Positions 1 through 6,498 of a stretch of 40,963 nucleotides of DNA are shown here, piece by piece (the stretch's first letter is position 1; each line of letters begins with the position of its first letter). The notes below the pieces were generated by a model. That model ran no database searches, was not told the DNA's origin, and saw only the letters and a list, made by a program, of their open reading frames with translations. This DNA is from Myxococcus xanthus. Its GTDB lineage: Bacteria; Myxococcota; Myxococcia; Myxococcales; Myxococcaceae. Where the stretch lies: contig NZ_JABFNS010000086.1 of NCBI RefSeq assembly GCF_013116825.1, positions 1-40,963 of the forward strand, read 5' to 3'. Position numbers and translations under genes: made by a program.

Positions 1-14
1 TTTATAAGAGACAG
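1..14. other. Probable Tn5/Nextera mosaic-end adapter remnant
   Basis: The first 14 bases, TTTATAAGAGACAG, match the last 14 bases of the 19-bp Tn5 mosaic end used in Nextera libraries (TGTATAAGAGACAG) at 13 positions. The run is AT-rich, unlike the GC-rich DNA that starts right after it at base 15. The likeliest reading is untrimmed adapter at a contig end, so the residues it encodes in the edge gene are probably artefactual. A chance match or a real transposon end cannot be fully excluded. Confidence 0.75.
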
Positions 15-318
15 GCCCCACCGCGCCCGCGTCCGGGTTCAGCGCGGGCACCTCGCGGGCCAGCGCCTCCGTCACGGGCAGCCCCACGTCGGAAGGCCCC
101 ATCAGGAAGCCCGGCGCCCAGGGCCCCAGCGTCAGCGAGCCCGCGCCCGTCACCGGCGTGCCACCTCCCACCAGATACGCCGCCGCCGTCAGCCCCGACG
201 CGCCAATGCCATCCAGCCGCGCCGTGCCCGCGAGCAGGGACTCCTGGCCACGTCCGCCCACCTCGCGCAGGAGGATCTGCCGGGAGTAGCGCAGGATCTG
301 ATCTTCGCGCAGCGCCAT
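1..318 (-). CDS. ThiF/HesA/MoeB-like protein, degenerate, N-terminal part only
   Basis: The 106 visible residues start MALREDQILRYSRQILLREV, the classic N-terminus of the E1-like ThiF/MoeB/HesA family (RYSRQILLPE...G..GQ..L). The glycine-rich loop is present but altered (GIGASG at about residues 37-42, where GAGGLG is usual). The acidic residue expected at the end of the second strand to hold the ATP ribose is not evident (TPVTGAG). This suggests a family member that has lost, or has atypical, adenylating activity. It starts 5 bases after the MoaD-like gene ends, so it is the fourth gene of the sulfur-carrier operon. The C-terminus lies outside the window, and the last four or five codons fall in the suspected adapter. 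The family call is good; the function is unknown. Confidence 0.65.
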   Translation of the reverse strand, partial: MALREDQILRYSRQILLREVGGRGQESLLAGTARLDGIGASGLTAAAYLVGGGTPVTGAGSLTLGPWAPGFLMGPSDVGLPVTEALAREVPALNPDAGAVGPVSYK

Positions 319-323
319 GGCCG

Positions 324-596
324 TCAGCCCCCCGCCATGGCGGGGATGAGGGTGATGCGGTCAGCGTCCTTCACCGGCGTGTCCAACCCGCTCAGCGCGC
401 GGATGTCCTCGTCGTTGAGGAACACGTTGACGTAGCGCCGCACCGCGCCGCGCTCGTCGAACAGCCGGCCACCAATGCCCGGGTGGCGCGCGTCCAGGTT
501 CTTCAGCACCTCATGCACGGTGGCGCCGGGGGCCGAGACTTCCGCCTGATTGCCGGTGAAGCCCCGCATCGGAGTGGGAATACGAAGGGTCGCCAT
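324..596 (-). CDS. MoaD/ThiS/CysO-like ubiquitin-fold sulfur carrier
   Basis: This 90-aa protein has the size and layout of the beta-grasp sulfur carriers. A central VRRYVNVFLNDEDIR segment is followed by a TLIPAMAGG C-terminus. The terminal Gly-Gly (residues 89-90) is where a MoeB-type enzyme adenylates the carrier and sulfur is loaded as a thiocarboxylate. The internal segment and the AxAGG end resemble CysO-type carriers of cysteine synthesis at least as much as molybdopterin-synthase MoaD. It lies 7 bases after the TusA-like gene and 5 bases before the second ThiF-like gene, so it is co-transcribed with its likely activating enzyme. No molybdopterin genes (moaE, moaA) are visible, so the pathway (molybdenum cofactor, cysteine or another thiolated product) is undecided. 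Confidence 0.85.
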   Translation of the reverse strand: MATLRIPTPMRGFTGNQAEVSAPGATVHEVLKNLDARHPGIGGRLFDERGAVRRYVNVFLNDEDIRALSGLDTPVKDADRITLIPAMAGG

Positions 597-603
597 GACT
601 CAC

Positions 604-834
604 TCACCTGCCTTGCTTGCGGAGCACCAGCCGGTGCGTCCCGTCCGGGAGCGCGTCCAGGGACACGACCTCGTGGCCCTCGTCGCGCGCGTTGCGAGGC
701 ACGTTCTTCAGCGGCTCGGTGCCCCGAAGGAGCACCTCCAGCAACGTGCCCGGCTCCAGTGATTCCAACTTCAGCTTCGTCCGCACGTAGGTCATCGGAC
801 AGACCTCGCGGGTGATGTCCAGCCTCGCCGTCAT
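604..834 (-). CDS. TusA/SirA-family sulfurtransferase-like protein
   Basis: This is a small protein of 76 aa from the chosen start, with the family signature near the N-terminus: LDITREVCPMTYVRTKLKLE. The Cys followed by Pro (C12 from this start) is the residue that carries persulfide sulfur in TusA proteins. Length and fold pattern are typical. The start at 834 gives a 4-base ATGA overlap with the upstream MoeB-like gene, the usual coupled arrangement. A longer version starting at 843 (three more residues, MRD) is also open. Between an E1-like enzyme and a MoaD-like carrier it probably relays sulfur to the carrier's C-terminus; that is inferred from context. Confidence 0.85.
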   Translation of the reverse strand: MTARLDITREVCPMTYVRTKLKLESLEPGTLLEVLLRGTEPLKNVPRNARDEGHEVVSLDALPDGTHRLVLRKQGR

Positions 835-1598
835 GTCGCGCACGCCTCCGGAGACTCAGGGTACGCGGGGATGGCCGTGACGCGACAGCCTTCGCAGTCC
901 GGCGCCCGCGCCACGCGTGTCCGCCGGCCCAGGATCGACACCGCATCCAGCACGTGCAGCGTGGCCTCGCCCTGCCCACCTCGCGCGGCGCCCGACAGCA
1001 GCTCCAGCGCCAGCAGGGCCTGCACCGCGCCCACCAGCCCCGCCAGCGAGCCGAGCACCCCCGCCTGGGCACACGTGGGCACGGCGTCCGGCGGAGGCGG
1101 CGCTTCATAGAGGCAGCGCAGACACGGCCCCCCCGGGTCCACGCGCATCGCCTGGCCCTGCATGCGCAGCACACCGCCATAGATGAGCGGCACGCCCGTC
1201 AGCACCGCCACGTCCGACAGGAAGAACTTGGTGGCCACGCCGTCCGTGGCGTCGATGACGGCGTCGTGCGCGCGGAAGAGCCCCTCCGCGTTGCTCGCGT
1301 CCACGCGCTCGGGGATGGCCTCCGTGCTCAGGCCGGGAAAGGCCCGCGCCAGGCCCGCCGTCGCGGACTCCGCCTTGTTCCGGCCCACGTCCTGGCCCCG
1401 GTGCCAGAGCTGGCGCGGCAGGTTCGTCACGTCCACGCAGTCCGGATCCGCCAGCGTCAGGTGCCCGACACCGGCCTGGGCCAGCGCCAGTGACGCCGGG
1501 CATCCGAGCCCGCCAGCCCCCACCAGCAGCACGCGCGCGCGCTCCAGCCGGGACGCATGGGGAATTCGGGGGTGATGGTCTGTACCGTGGCCATGCAT
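831..1598 (-). CDS. MoeB/ThiF-family E1-like sulfur-carrier adenylyltransferase
   Basis: In this family the enzyme adenylates the C-terminal glycine of a MoaD/ThiS-type carrier using ATP. The 255-aa protein has the nucleotide-binding loop GAGGLG (27-32) and an acidic ribose contact at about D51. DVTNLPRQ (56-63) and K75 follow, then the magnesium-site motif DATDG (117-121), two zinc CxxC pairs (CLRC 159-162, CEGC 235-238) and a Cys at 176 in PTCAQAGVLG. There is no C-terminal rhodanese domain, as in bacterial MoeB. The N-terminus is shorter than usual and lacks the RYSRQ-type helix that the second ThiF-like protein of this operon keeps. It is the first gene of a four-gene minus-strand operon and is divergent from a lipoprotein gene. 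Confidence 0.88.
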   Translation of the reverse strand: MHGHGTDHHPRIPHASRLERARVLLVGAGGLGCPASLALAQAGVGHLTLADPDCVDVTNLPRQLWHRGQDVGRNKAESATAGLARAFPGLSTEAIPERVDASNAEGLFRAHDAVIDATDGVATKFFLSDVAVLTGVPLIYGGVLRMQGQAMRVDPGGPCLRCLYEAPPPPDAVPTCAQAGVLGSLAGLVGAVQALLALELLSGAARGGQGEATLHVLDAVSILGRRTRVARAPDCEGCRVTAIPAYPESPEACAT

Positions 1599-1630
1599 CG
1601 GATGACTGCTCCACGCGGTCGGAAACGAAT

Positions 1631-1657
1631 ATGGTGGGGCCGCCTGCGTACCACCAT
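1631..1657. promoter_or_regulatory. Inverted repeat in divergent intergenic region
   Basis: A perfect 7-bp inverted repeat, ATGGTGG (1631-1637) and CCACCAT (1651-1657) with a 13-base spacer, lies in the 122-bp gap between the divergently read MoeB-like and lipoprotein genes. Arm length and spacing suit a dimeric regulator site. No clear -35/-10 pair was recognised beside it. It may be chance. Confidence 0.3.
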
Positions 1658-1720
1658 GCAGAAGGGCGCAGGTGTCTCTCCACCGTCCCGCGTCCGCGCG
1701 GCCCCCACCTGCCAGGACAT

Positions 1721-2107
1721 ATGAAAAACCTGACCGGCGTGCTCGTCTTTTCCGCTGTCCTCTTCCTGGCGCCTGGCTGCACCCGCAAGTCGGGCGAGGC
1801 CCCGGGGCCCACCGACGCCTCCGCCGCGACGGACGAAGCCGCGCGCACCGGCGCCAGCAAGGGGGCCCTGCGCGCCGGGGATGCGGGCTCCGGCGGCACG
1901 GCGCGCGCGGCCCAGGAGGCCTGCGTGGACTCGTGGCTCCAGAAGCAGGGGCTGGACGCGTACGGCAACCCGGAGGGCAGCATGTACGCGGGCGGCACGC
2001 CGCTCTTCAACGAGCGCACGGGCGAGCAGATCGACCGGCTGGACTTCATCTTCAAGAACAAGCCCGAGGTCCGCCAGGCGTGCGCGGGTGACGCTTCCGC
2101 GGAGTAA
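1721..2107 (+). CDS. Small putative lipoprotein, unknown function
   Basis: The 128-aa product starts MKNLTGVLVFSAVLFLAPGC: a lysine, a hydrophobic stretch and a Cys at 20 that would be lipidated. The lipobox (APGC) is imperfect, with Pro at -2. After the Cys comes a low-complexity Ala/Gly/Asp/Thr linker (about 21-68), then a compact region with two further Cys (near EACVDSW and RQACAG) that could pair. The ATG at 1721 was chosen over earlier in-frame starts because it begins the signal sequence and has AGGA just upstream (1714-1717). I do not recognise the folded part. It is divergent from the sulfur-carrier operon and 110 bases before the histidine kinase. Confidence 0.7.
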   Translation: MKNLTGVLVFSAVLFLAPGCTRKSGEAPGPTDASAATDEAARTGASKGALRAGDAGSGGTARAAQEACVDSWLQKQGLDAYGNPEGSMYAGGTPLFNERTGEQIDRLDFIFKNKPEVRQACAGDASAE

Positions 2108-2217
2108 CGCGGTGCTTCCGCCCGGCGAAGGGCCTGCCCCCTCGCCCCCCCGGAAAGCGGGGCGGGCCACCTCCGGGATTCCCGGCCCCCCGGTTGCTCC
2201 CGTAGACTGCCGGACGA

Positions 2218-3501
2218 ATGGATTCCCAACTCGCATTGAGCGAGGAGACGCCTGCCAACGACCTGCGCGCCCGGGTGCGGAAGGTCCTGGAGCGCCGCAA
2301 GCTGACGGACAGCGTGTCGGCGGAGCAGGCCGCCGCCTCGTGGGAGCAGGACCGCTTCGTGGCCAGGGCCCGCGCGCTCTTCTACGCGCGGATGATGTTC
2401 CTCACGCTGGGCCTGCTCATCCTCGCGGTGCCGGCCTGGAGCGGCTACTTCGGCCTCACCGGGCCCTTCTCCTTCGTGGGCTACTTCGCGATGCTGCTCT
2501 ACAGCGTCGCCAACCTCCTGGTCATCGACCACCCCAAGGCCGGCCGCTGGGTGACGTACATCACCCTCTGCCTGGACGTGACCATCAGCGTGGTGCTCAT
2601 CGCCAAGCCGCACGTCGGCGGCGGTCTCCAGAGCCCGCTGCTGGCCACGCAGCTGCTCTTCACCACGCTCTTCGCCATCCTCTTCCCCAAGCCGCTGGCG
2701 ATCCTGCCGCCGCTGCTGGCGCTGCCCATCACCACCCGGCTGGACCTGCTCCTCAACCGCTCCGTGACGGCGGTGGAGCTGCTGACCCTGCTCTGGTACC
2801 TGGCGCTCAACTTCATCATCGTCTACGTGCTCGTGTACCTGAACGAGCGCGAGGCCGCCGCGCACCGCGAGGTCGTGTCGCTCCAGGGCGACCTCAAGGA
2901 GCTGGCGGTGGTGGAGGAGCGCAACCGGATGGCCCGGGAGATCCACGACGGCCTGGGCGCGTCCCTGTCGTCGATGATCATCCAATCCGAGTACATCCTG
3001 AACCTCGCGCGCGAGGAGGCCCTGCGCGAGGAGATCCGCGAGCTGAAGCTCACCGCGGAGGAGTCCATCGAGGAGCTGCGGCGCAGCCTGCGGATGATGC
3101 GCGAGGACTTCGAGCTGGCGCAGGGCCTGGAGGACTACGCGAAGACGTTCCGCGAGCGCACGGGCCTGGACATCCGCTTCGAGCGCACCGGGCTCCAGCG
3201 CAAGCTGGACCCTGACGCGCAGCTGGCGCTGTTCCGCATCCTCCAGGAGTCGCTGTCCAACGCGGTGAAGCACGCGGAGGCCAAGGGCGTCCAGGTGCGG
3301 CTCGACTTCAGCGAGGACCGTGTCAACCTCGTCGTACGCGACGACGGCAAGGGCTTCGACCCTTCCCGGACGCCGCGCGGCCACTACGGCCTGTTGAACA
3401 TGCGTGAGCGCGCCATGAAGCTCGGTGGCCAGCTCATCGTGGACTCGTCACCCGGCGCTGGCGCCCAGGTGGCATTCTCCCTTCCCTGTCGCCCGTCATG
3501 A
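2218..3501 (+). CDS. Membrane sensor histidine kinase, NarL-partner type (HisKA_3)
   Basis: The 427-aa protein has a short cytoplasmic N-terminus and about six hydrophobic segments between residues 59 and 207. A short linker follows, then a HisKA_3 dimerisation/phosphoacceptor helix, ERNRMAREIHDGLGASL, with H243 as the expected phosphorylated residue. The C-terminal ATPase domain shows N348 (SLSNAVKHAEA), DDGKGF (375-380) and GLLNM (391-395). No PAS, HAMP or large periplasmic sensor domain is seen, so the signal is probably sensed in or near the membrane. Its stop overlaps the start of the response regulator (ATGA), making the two a translationally coupled pair. The signal and target genes are unknown. 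Confidence 0.93.
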   Translation: MDSQLALSEETPANDLRARVRKVLERRKLTDSVSAEQAAASWEQDRFVARARALFYARMMFLTLGLLILAVPAWSGYFGLTGPFSFVGYFAMLLYSVANLLVIDHPKAGRWVTYITLCLDVTISVVLIAKPHVGGGLQSPLLATQLLFTTLFAILFPKPLAILPPLLALPITTRLDLLLNRSVTAVELLTLLWYLALNFIIVYVLVYLNEREAAAHREVVSLQGDLKELAVVEERNRMAREIHDGLGASLSSMIIQSEYILNLAREEALREEIRELKLTAEESIEELRRSLRMMREDFELAQGLEDYAKTFRERTGLDIRFERTGLQRKLDPDAQLALFRILQESLSNAVKHAEAKGVQVRLDFSEDRVNLVVRDDGKGFDPSRTPRGHYGLLNMRERAMKLGGQLIVDSSPGAGAQVAFSLPCRPS

Positions 3502-4253
3502 CCGGAGCTCCCGTGGACGCCCCGCAGCCTCTCGATTCGCCGCCCATTCGCGTCTTCGTGGTCGAGGATCAAACGAAGATCCTCAAGAACCAGCTCCGCC
3601 TCTTCGAGAACCACCCGGAGATGGACATCATCGGCACCGCGCTCTCCGGTGAAGCCGCGCTGGAGGAAGTGCCCAAGCTGATGCCGGACGTGCTGCTGCT
3701 CGACCTGGGCCTGCCCCGCATGAGCGGCATCGACGTGACGCGCGAGGTGAAGGCGCGCTTCCCGAAGATTGAAATCCTCATCTTCACCATCTTCGACGAA
3801 GAGGACAAAGTGCTGGAGGCCGTGAAGGCGGGCGCCTCCGGCTACCTGCTCAAGGGCGCCCCGGTGGACAAGATCATCGAGGCCATCAAGGAGGTCCGCG
3901 CGGGCGGCACCGTCATCCAGCCCAACCTGGCCCGCCGGCTGCTCCGTCACTTCCGCGTGGAGCCCGACGCCAGCCCCGTGCCGACCGGTCCCGTGGCCGC
4001 GCCGCCCTCCCAGCCGGAGCCGTCGGCCAGCGACCTGCCCCAGGAGCCCCTGCTCAAGCCGCTGTCGGACCGCGAGCGCGAAATCCTCCAGCTCATCGCC
4101 AAGGGCGTGTCCAACAGCGAGGCAGCGCGCCTGCTCGACCTCAGCAAGGCCACCATCCGCACGCACCTGGAGCACATCTACCGGAAGCTGGAGGTCACCA
4201 ACCGCGTGGAGGCCGTCACCGAAGGCATCCGCAAGGGCCTCATCTCCGTCTGA
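3498..4253 (+). CDS. NarL/FixJ-family response regulator
   Basis: The 251-aa protein has a receiver domain (about 17-135) with acidic E23/D24, phosphoacceptor D69 in VLLLDLGLPRMSG, T97 and K119. A Pro/Ser/Ala-rich linker (about 155-185) leads to a LuxR-type helix-turn-helix starting at LSDREREILQLIAKG and ending near YRKLEV. All receiver residues needed for phosphorylation are present. It overlaps the kinase stop codon by 4 bases, so the kinase is its expected partner. It ends 16 bases from the convergent glycosidase gene. Nothing in the window identifies its DNA targets; a link to the biosynthetic cluster would be speculation. Confidence 0.94.
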   Translation: MTGAPVDAPQPLDSPPIRVFVVEDQTKILKNQLRLFENHPEMDIIGTALSGEAALEEVPKLMPDVLLLDLGLPRMSGIDVTREVKARFPKIEILIFTIFDEEDKVLEAVKAGASGYLLKGAPVDKIIEAIKEVRAGGTVIQPNLARRLLRHFRVEPDASPVPTGPVAAPPSQPEPSASDLPQEPLLKPLSDREREILQLIAKGVSNSEAARLLDLSKATIRTHLEHIYRKLEVTNRVEAVTEGIRKGLISV

Positions 4254-4273
4254 GCCGGAGCGCCCGCGCTCAG
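4250..4273. terminator. Possible bidirectional terminator hairpin between convergent genes
   Basis: CTGAGC (4250-4255) and GCTCAG (4268-4273) form a perfect 6-bp stem around a 12-base loop in which CGG/CCG could pair further. The arms contain the stop codons of both convergent genes (TGA 4251-4253 on plus, TCA 4270-4272 for minus). There is no T-run, so this is a weak call. Confidence 0.35.
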
Positions 4274-5541
4274 CGCCCCGTGGAGACCGCCGCCCCCGGA
4301 CGCTCCGCGGCGGCGGCCTCCATGACCAGGTCCGCGTACCGGTTGACCGGATCTCCCGGCTGCGTGCCGTCCCGGTAATAGAAGGTGTAGTCGTCCCAGG
4401 CCTCCGGTCGCGCGTCGTTGGAGAACATCCACAGCGCCCCCGCGCCGACGCCTTCCTTCCGCATGCACTCCAGCCAGCCGCGATAGAGCGCGCGCCGCTG
4501 CGACACGTCGAACGTGCCTTCATTGCGCAGCCCCAGTTCGCCCACGAACAAGGGCTTGCCCAGGTTCCGGGCGATGGCGGCGTGCTCCCGAATCCACCGG
4601 GCGCCGGCCTCGGCCGTGTCGATGCCGCCCAGGCCCCAGGACTCCGGATAGAAGTGCACCGACGCGAAGTCGATGTACGGGGACGCCGTGTTCCGCGTGA
4701 AGCTGGCCCCCGGCGTGCGAAGCACCGGCGACCCGGAGCGGGACCAGAAGCCAGGGTCGTACCCGTCGGGAGACGGCTCGAAGCCCTCCTCCCCTGTCCC
4801 CACCAGGTGGCCGGGCGCGTGTGTCTTCACCTCGCGCGCCACGTCATCAATCCACGCGCGCAGCCGCGCCCCTTCCTTGTCCAGCCCCCGTCCCCGCGGC
4901 TCGTTGAGCAGCTCCCACGCCAGGACGGCCGGGTGGTCGCCATAGCGGATGCCGTCCACCGTGTTCACCCGGTTGAGCAACCGCGCCACGTGCGCCTTGA
5001 AGTGCGCCACCACCACCGGGTCGGTGAAGAACCGGGCATCCCCTTCCACGGGCCGGGGGAGGCCCGCCCACTCCACGTACTGGCGCGCGCCCCCATACGC
5101 ATCCCAGTAGTTCCCCAGCGTCAGCACCAGGCGAACGCCATGGAAGCGGGCGCGGGTGAGCACCCAATCCAGGCCGACCAGGGCCACCTCGTCGTACTCC
5201 AGCGGCGCCACCTGGATGGCGGTGTCCCCCACCTTCGACAGCGCGTCGTTGTGTCCATTGGTGCGCAGCGCGCGCACGCCCAGCGCGGAGGCCTTGGCGA
5301 GCACCTCTTCCAGCACGGGGGACTCCGTTGCCCCCCGCCGCGCGTCCCGGGTGGCCTCTTCCTGCAGGAAGTAGGCGTTGAGCACCATGGCGCCGGACGG
5401 CAACCGGTCCAGGTGTTGCGCCGGACCGCCCGAGCAGCTCGCGGCCACCGCCTCCAGCATGACCGGGTCCCCCTCTCCGCAGGCCCCCAGGAGGAAGGCG
5501 ACGGCCGCGGAGGCGGTGGAGATCCGGCGAGAAAGGGGCAT
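4270..5541 (-). CDS. GH5 (mannanase-like, GH5_7-type) secreted lipoprotein
   Basis: The 423-aa product opens with a lipoprotein signal, MPLSRRISTASAAVAFLLGAC, with a good lipobox LGAC (C21). The rest is a GH5 TIM barrel. ALRTNGHNDA (91-100), a long LTLGNYWDAYGGARQYVEWAG-type segment, WELLNEPRG with acid/base E214, VHFYPESW (295-302) and FVGELGL with nucleophile E335 follow the pattern of endo-beta-1,4-mannanases of subfamily 7. It would be exported and held at a membrane, cleaving mannan or a related polysaccharide; the exact substrate is inferred. The start at 5541 was chosen because it begins the signal peptide; longer open frames upstream would overlap the divergent ABC gene. The two genes share a 66-bp divergent promoter gap (5542-5607). 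Confidence 0.88.
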   Translation of the reverse strand: MPLSRRISTASAAVAFLLGACGEGDPVMLEAVAASCSGGPAQHLDRLPSGAMVLNAYFLQEEATRDARRGATESPVLEEVLAKASALGVRALRTNGHNDALSKVGDTAIQVAPLEYDEVALVGLDWVLTRARFHGVRLVLTLGNYWDAYGGARQYVEWAGLPRPVEGDARFFTDPVVVAHFKAHVARLLNRVNTVDGIRYGDHPAVLAWELLNEPRGRGLDKEGARLRAWIDDVAREVKTHAPGHLVGTGEEGFEPSPDGYDPGFWSRSGSPVLRTPGASFTRNTASPYIDFASVHFYPESWGLGGIDTAEAGARWIREHAAIARNLGKPLFVGELGLRNEGTFDVSQRRALYRGWLECMRKEGVGAGALWMFSNDARPEAWDDYTFYYRDGTQPGDPVNRYADLVMEAAAAERPGAAVSTGR

Positions 5542-5607
5542 GCCTACATCGTAACGACGCCACGCGCTCCACGCATCGGTCCCGGGGACTGGGCTAGGTT
5601 CGCCGCC

Positions 5608-6489
5608 ATGGAGCTCAGACTGGAAGGCGTGTCGAAGACCTACCCCAACGGCACCCGCGCGTTGCAGGGTGTCAGCCTCACCATTCCGCGCGGCATGTTC
5701 GGGCTGCTCGGGCCCAACGGTGCAGGAAAGTCCACGCTGATGCGCAGCATCGCCACGCTGCAGGACGTGGACGCGGGCACCATGACCTTCGACGGCATCG
5801 ACCTGCGCCGGGACAAGGACCGGCTGCGCGAGGTGCTGGGTTACCTCCCACAGGACTTTGGCGTGTACCCCAAGGTGACGGCCTGGGACATGCTGGACCA
5901 TCTGGCCCAGCTCAAGGGACTGGCCCAGCGCGGCCCGCGCCATGACACGGTGAAGGCGCTCCTCCAGAAGACGAACCTCTGGGAGCATCGAGACCGGCGG
6001 CTCGGTGGGTTCTCCGGCGGGATGAAGCAGCGCTTCGGCATCGCCCAGGCGCTGCTCGGCAATCCCAAGCTGCTCATCGTGGACGAGCCCACCGCCGGGC
6101 TCGACCCCGCCGAGCGCTTCCGCTTCCACAACCTGCTGGCGGAGATCAGCGCCGACGTCGTGGTGCTGCTGTCCACGCACATCGTCTCCGACGTGGCGGA
6201 CCTCTGTCAGAACATGGCCATCCTCGCCCAGGGGAGCGTCGTGGCCAGCGGCCACCCGTTGAAGCTGGTGGAGTCCCTGCACCAGCGCGTGTGGAAGCGC
6301 TTCGTCACCCACCAGGAGGAGCTGGACGCGCTCATGAAGCAGTTGGAGGTCATCGCCGTGCGGCGCGTGGCCGGGCAGCGCCTGGTCCACGTCTACGCGG
6401 AGTCCCCGCCCGAGGGCTTCGAGCCCGCCAGCCCCGATCTGGAGGACGTGTACTTCCACGCGCTCGCCCGGGCGTCCAAGCAGTCCTGA
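5608..6489 (+). CDS. ABC transporter ATP-binding protein
   Basis: The 293-aa ATPase has Walker A GPNGAGKST (35-43), Q-loop Q82 (YLPQDFG), signature FSGGM (135-139), Walker B LLIVDEP with catalytic E160, and switch H191 (LLSTHIV). The C-terminal ~75 residues form an accessory region. It resembles ATPases of exporters whose permease lies in a separate gene. That partner is the next gene, starting 9 bases downstream, so the pair forms an operon. The start at 5608 begins the domain directly (MELRLEGVSKTYPNG); the open frame extends upstream but runs antisense to the GH5 gene. Confidence 0.93.
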   Translation: MELRLEGVSKTYPNGTRALQGVSLTIPRGMFGLLGPNGAGKSTLMRSIATLQDVDAGTMTFDGIDLRRDKDRLREVLGYLPQDFGVYPKVTAWDMLDHLAQLKGLAQRGPRHDTVKALLQKTNLWEHRDRRLGGFSGGMKQRFGIAQALLGNPKLLIVDEPTAGLDPAERFRFHNLLAEISADVVVLLSTHIVSDVADLCQNMAILAQGSVVASGHPLKLVESLHQRVWKRFVTHQEELDALMKQLEVIAVRRVAGQRLVHVYAESPPEGFEPASPDLEDVYFHALARASKQS

Positions 6490-6498
6490 GGGACCACC

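Noticed and set aside
1..14. A transposon end or phage attachment site at the left edge
   Set aside because: The match to the synthetic Nextera mosaic end, exactly at the sequence terminus, explains it better; no transposase or integrase is nearby.
2218..4253. The histidine kinase/response regulator pair as the cluster's own regulator
   Set aside because: It lies 7 kb away with four unrelated genes between, and nothing in sequence ties it to the cluster promoter region.
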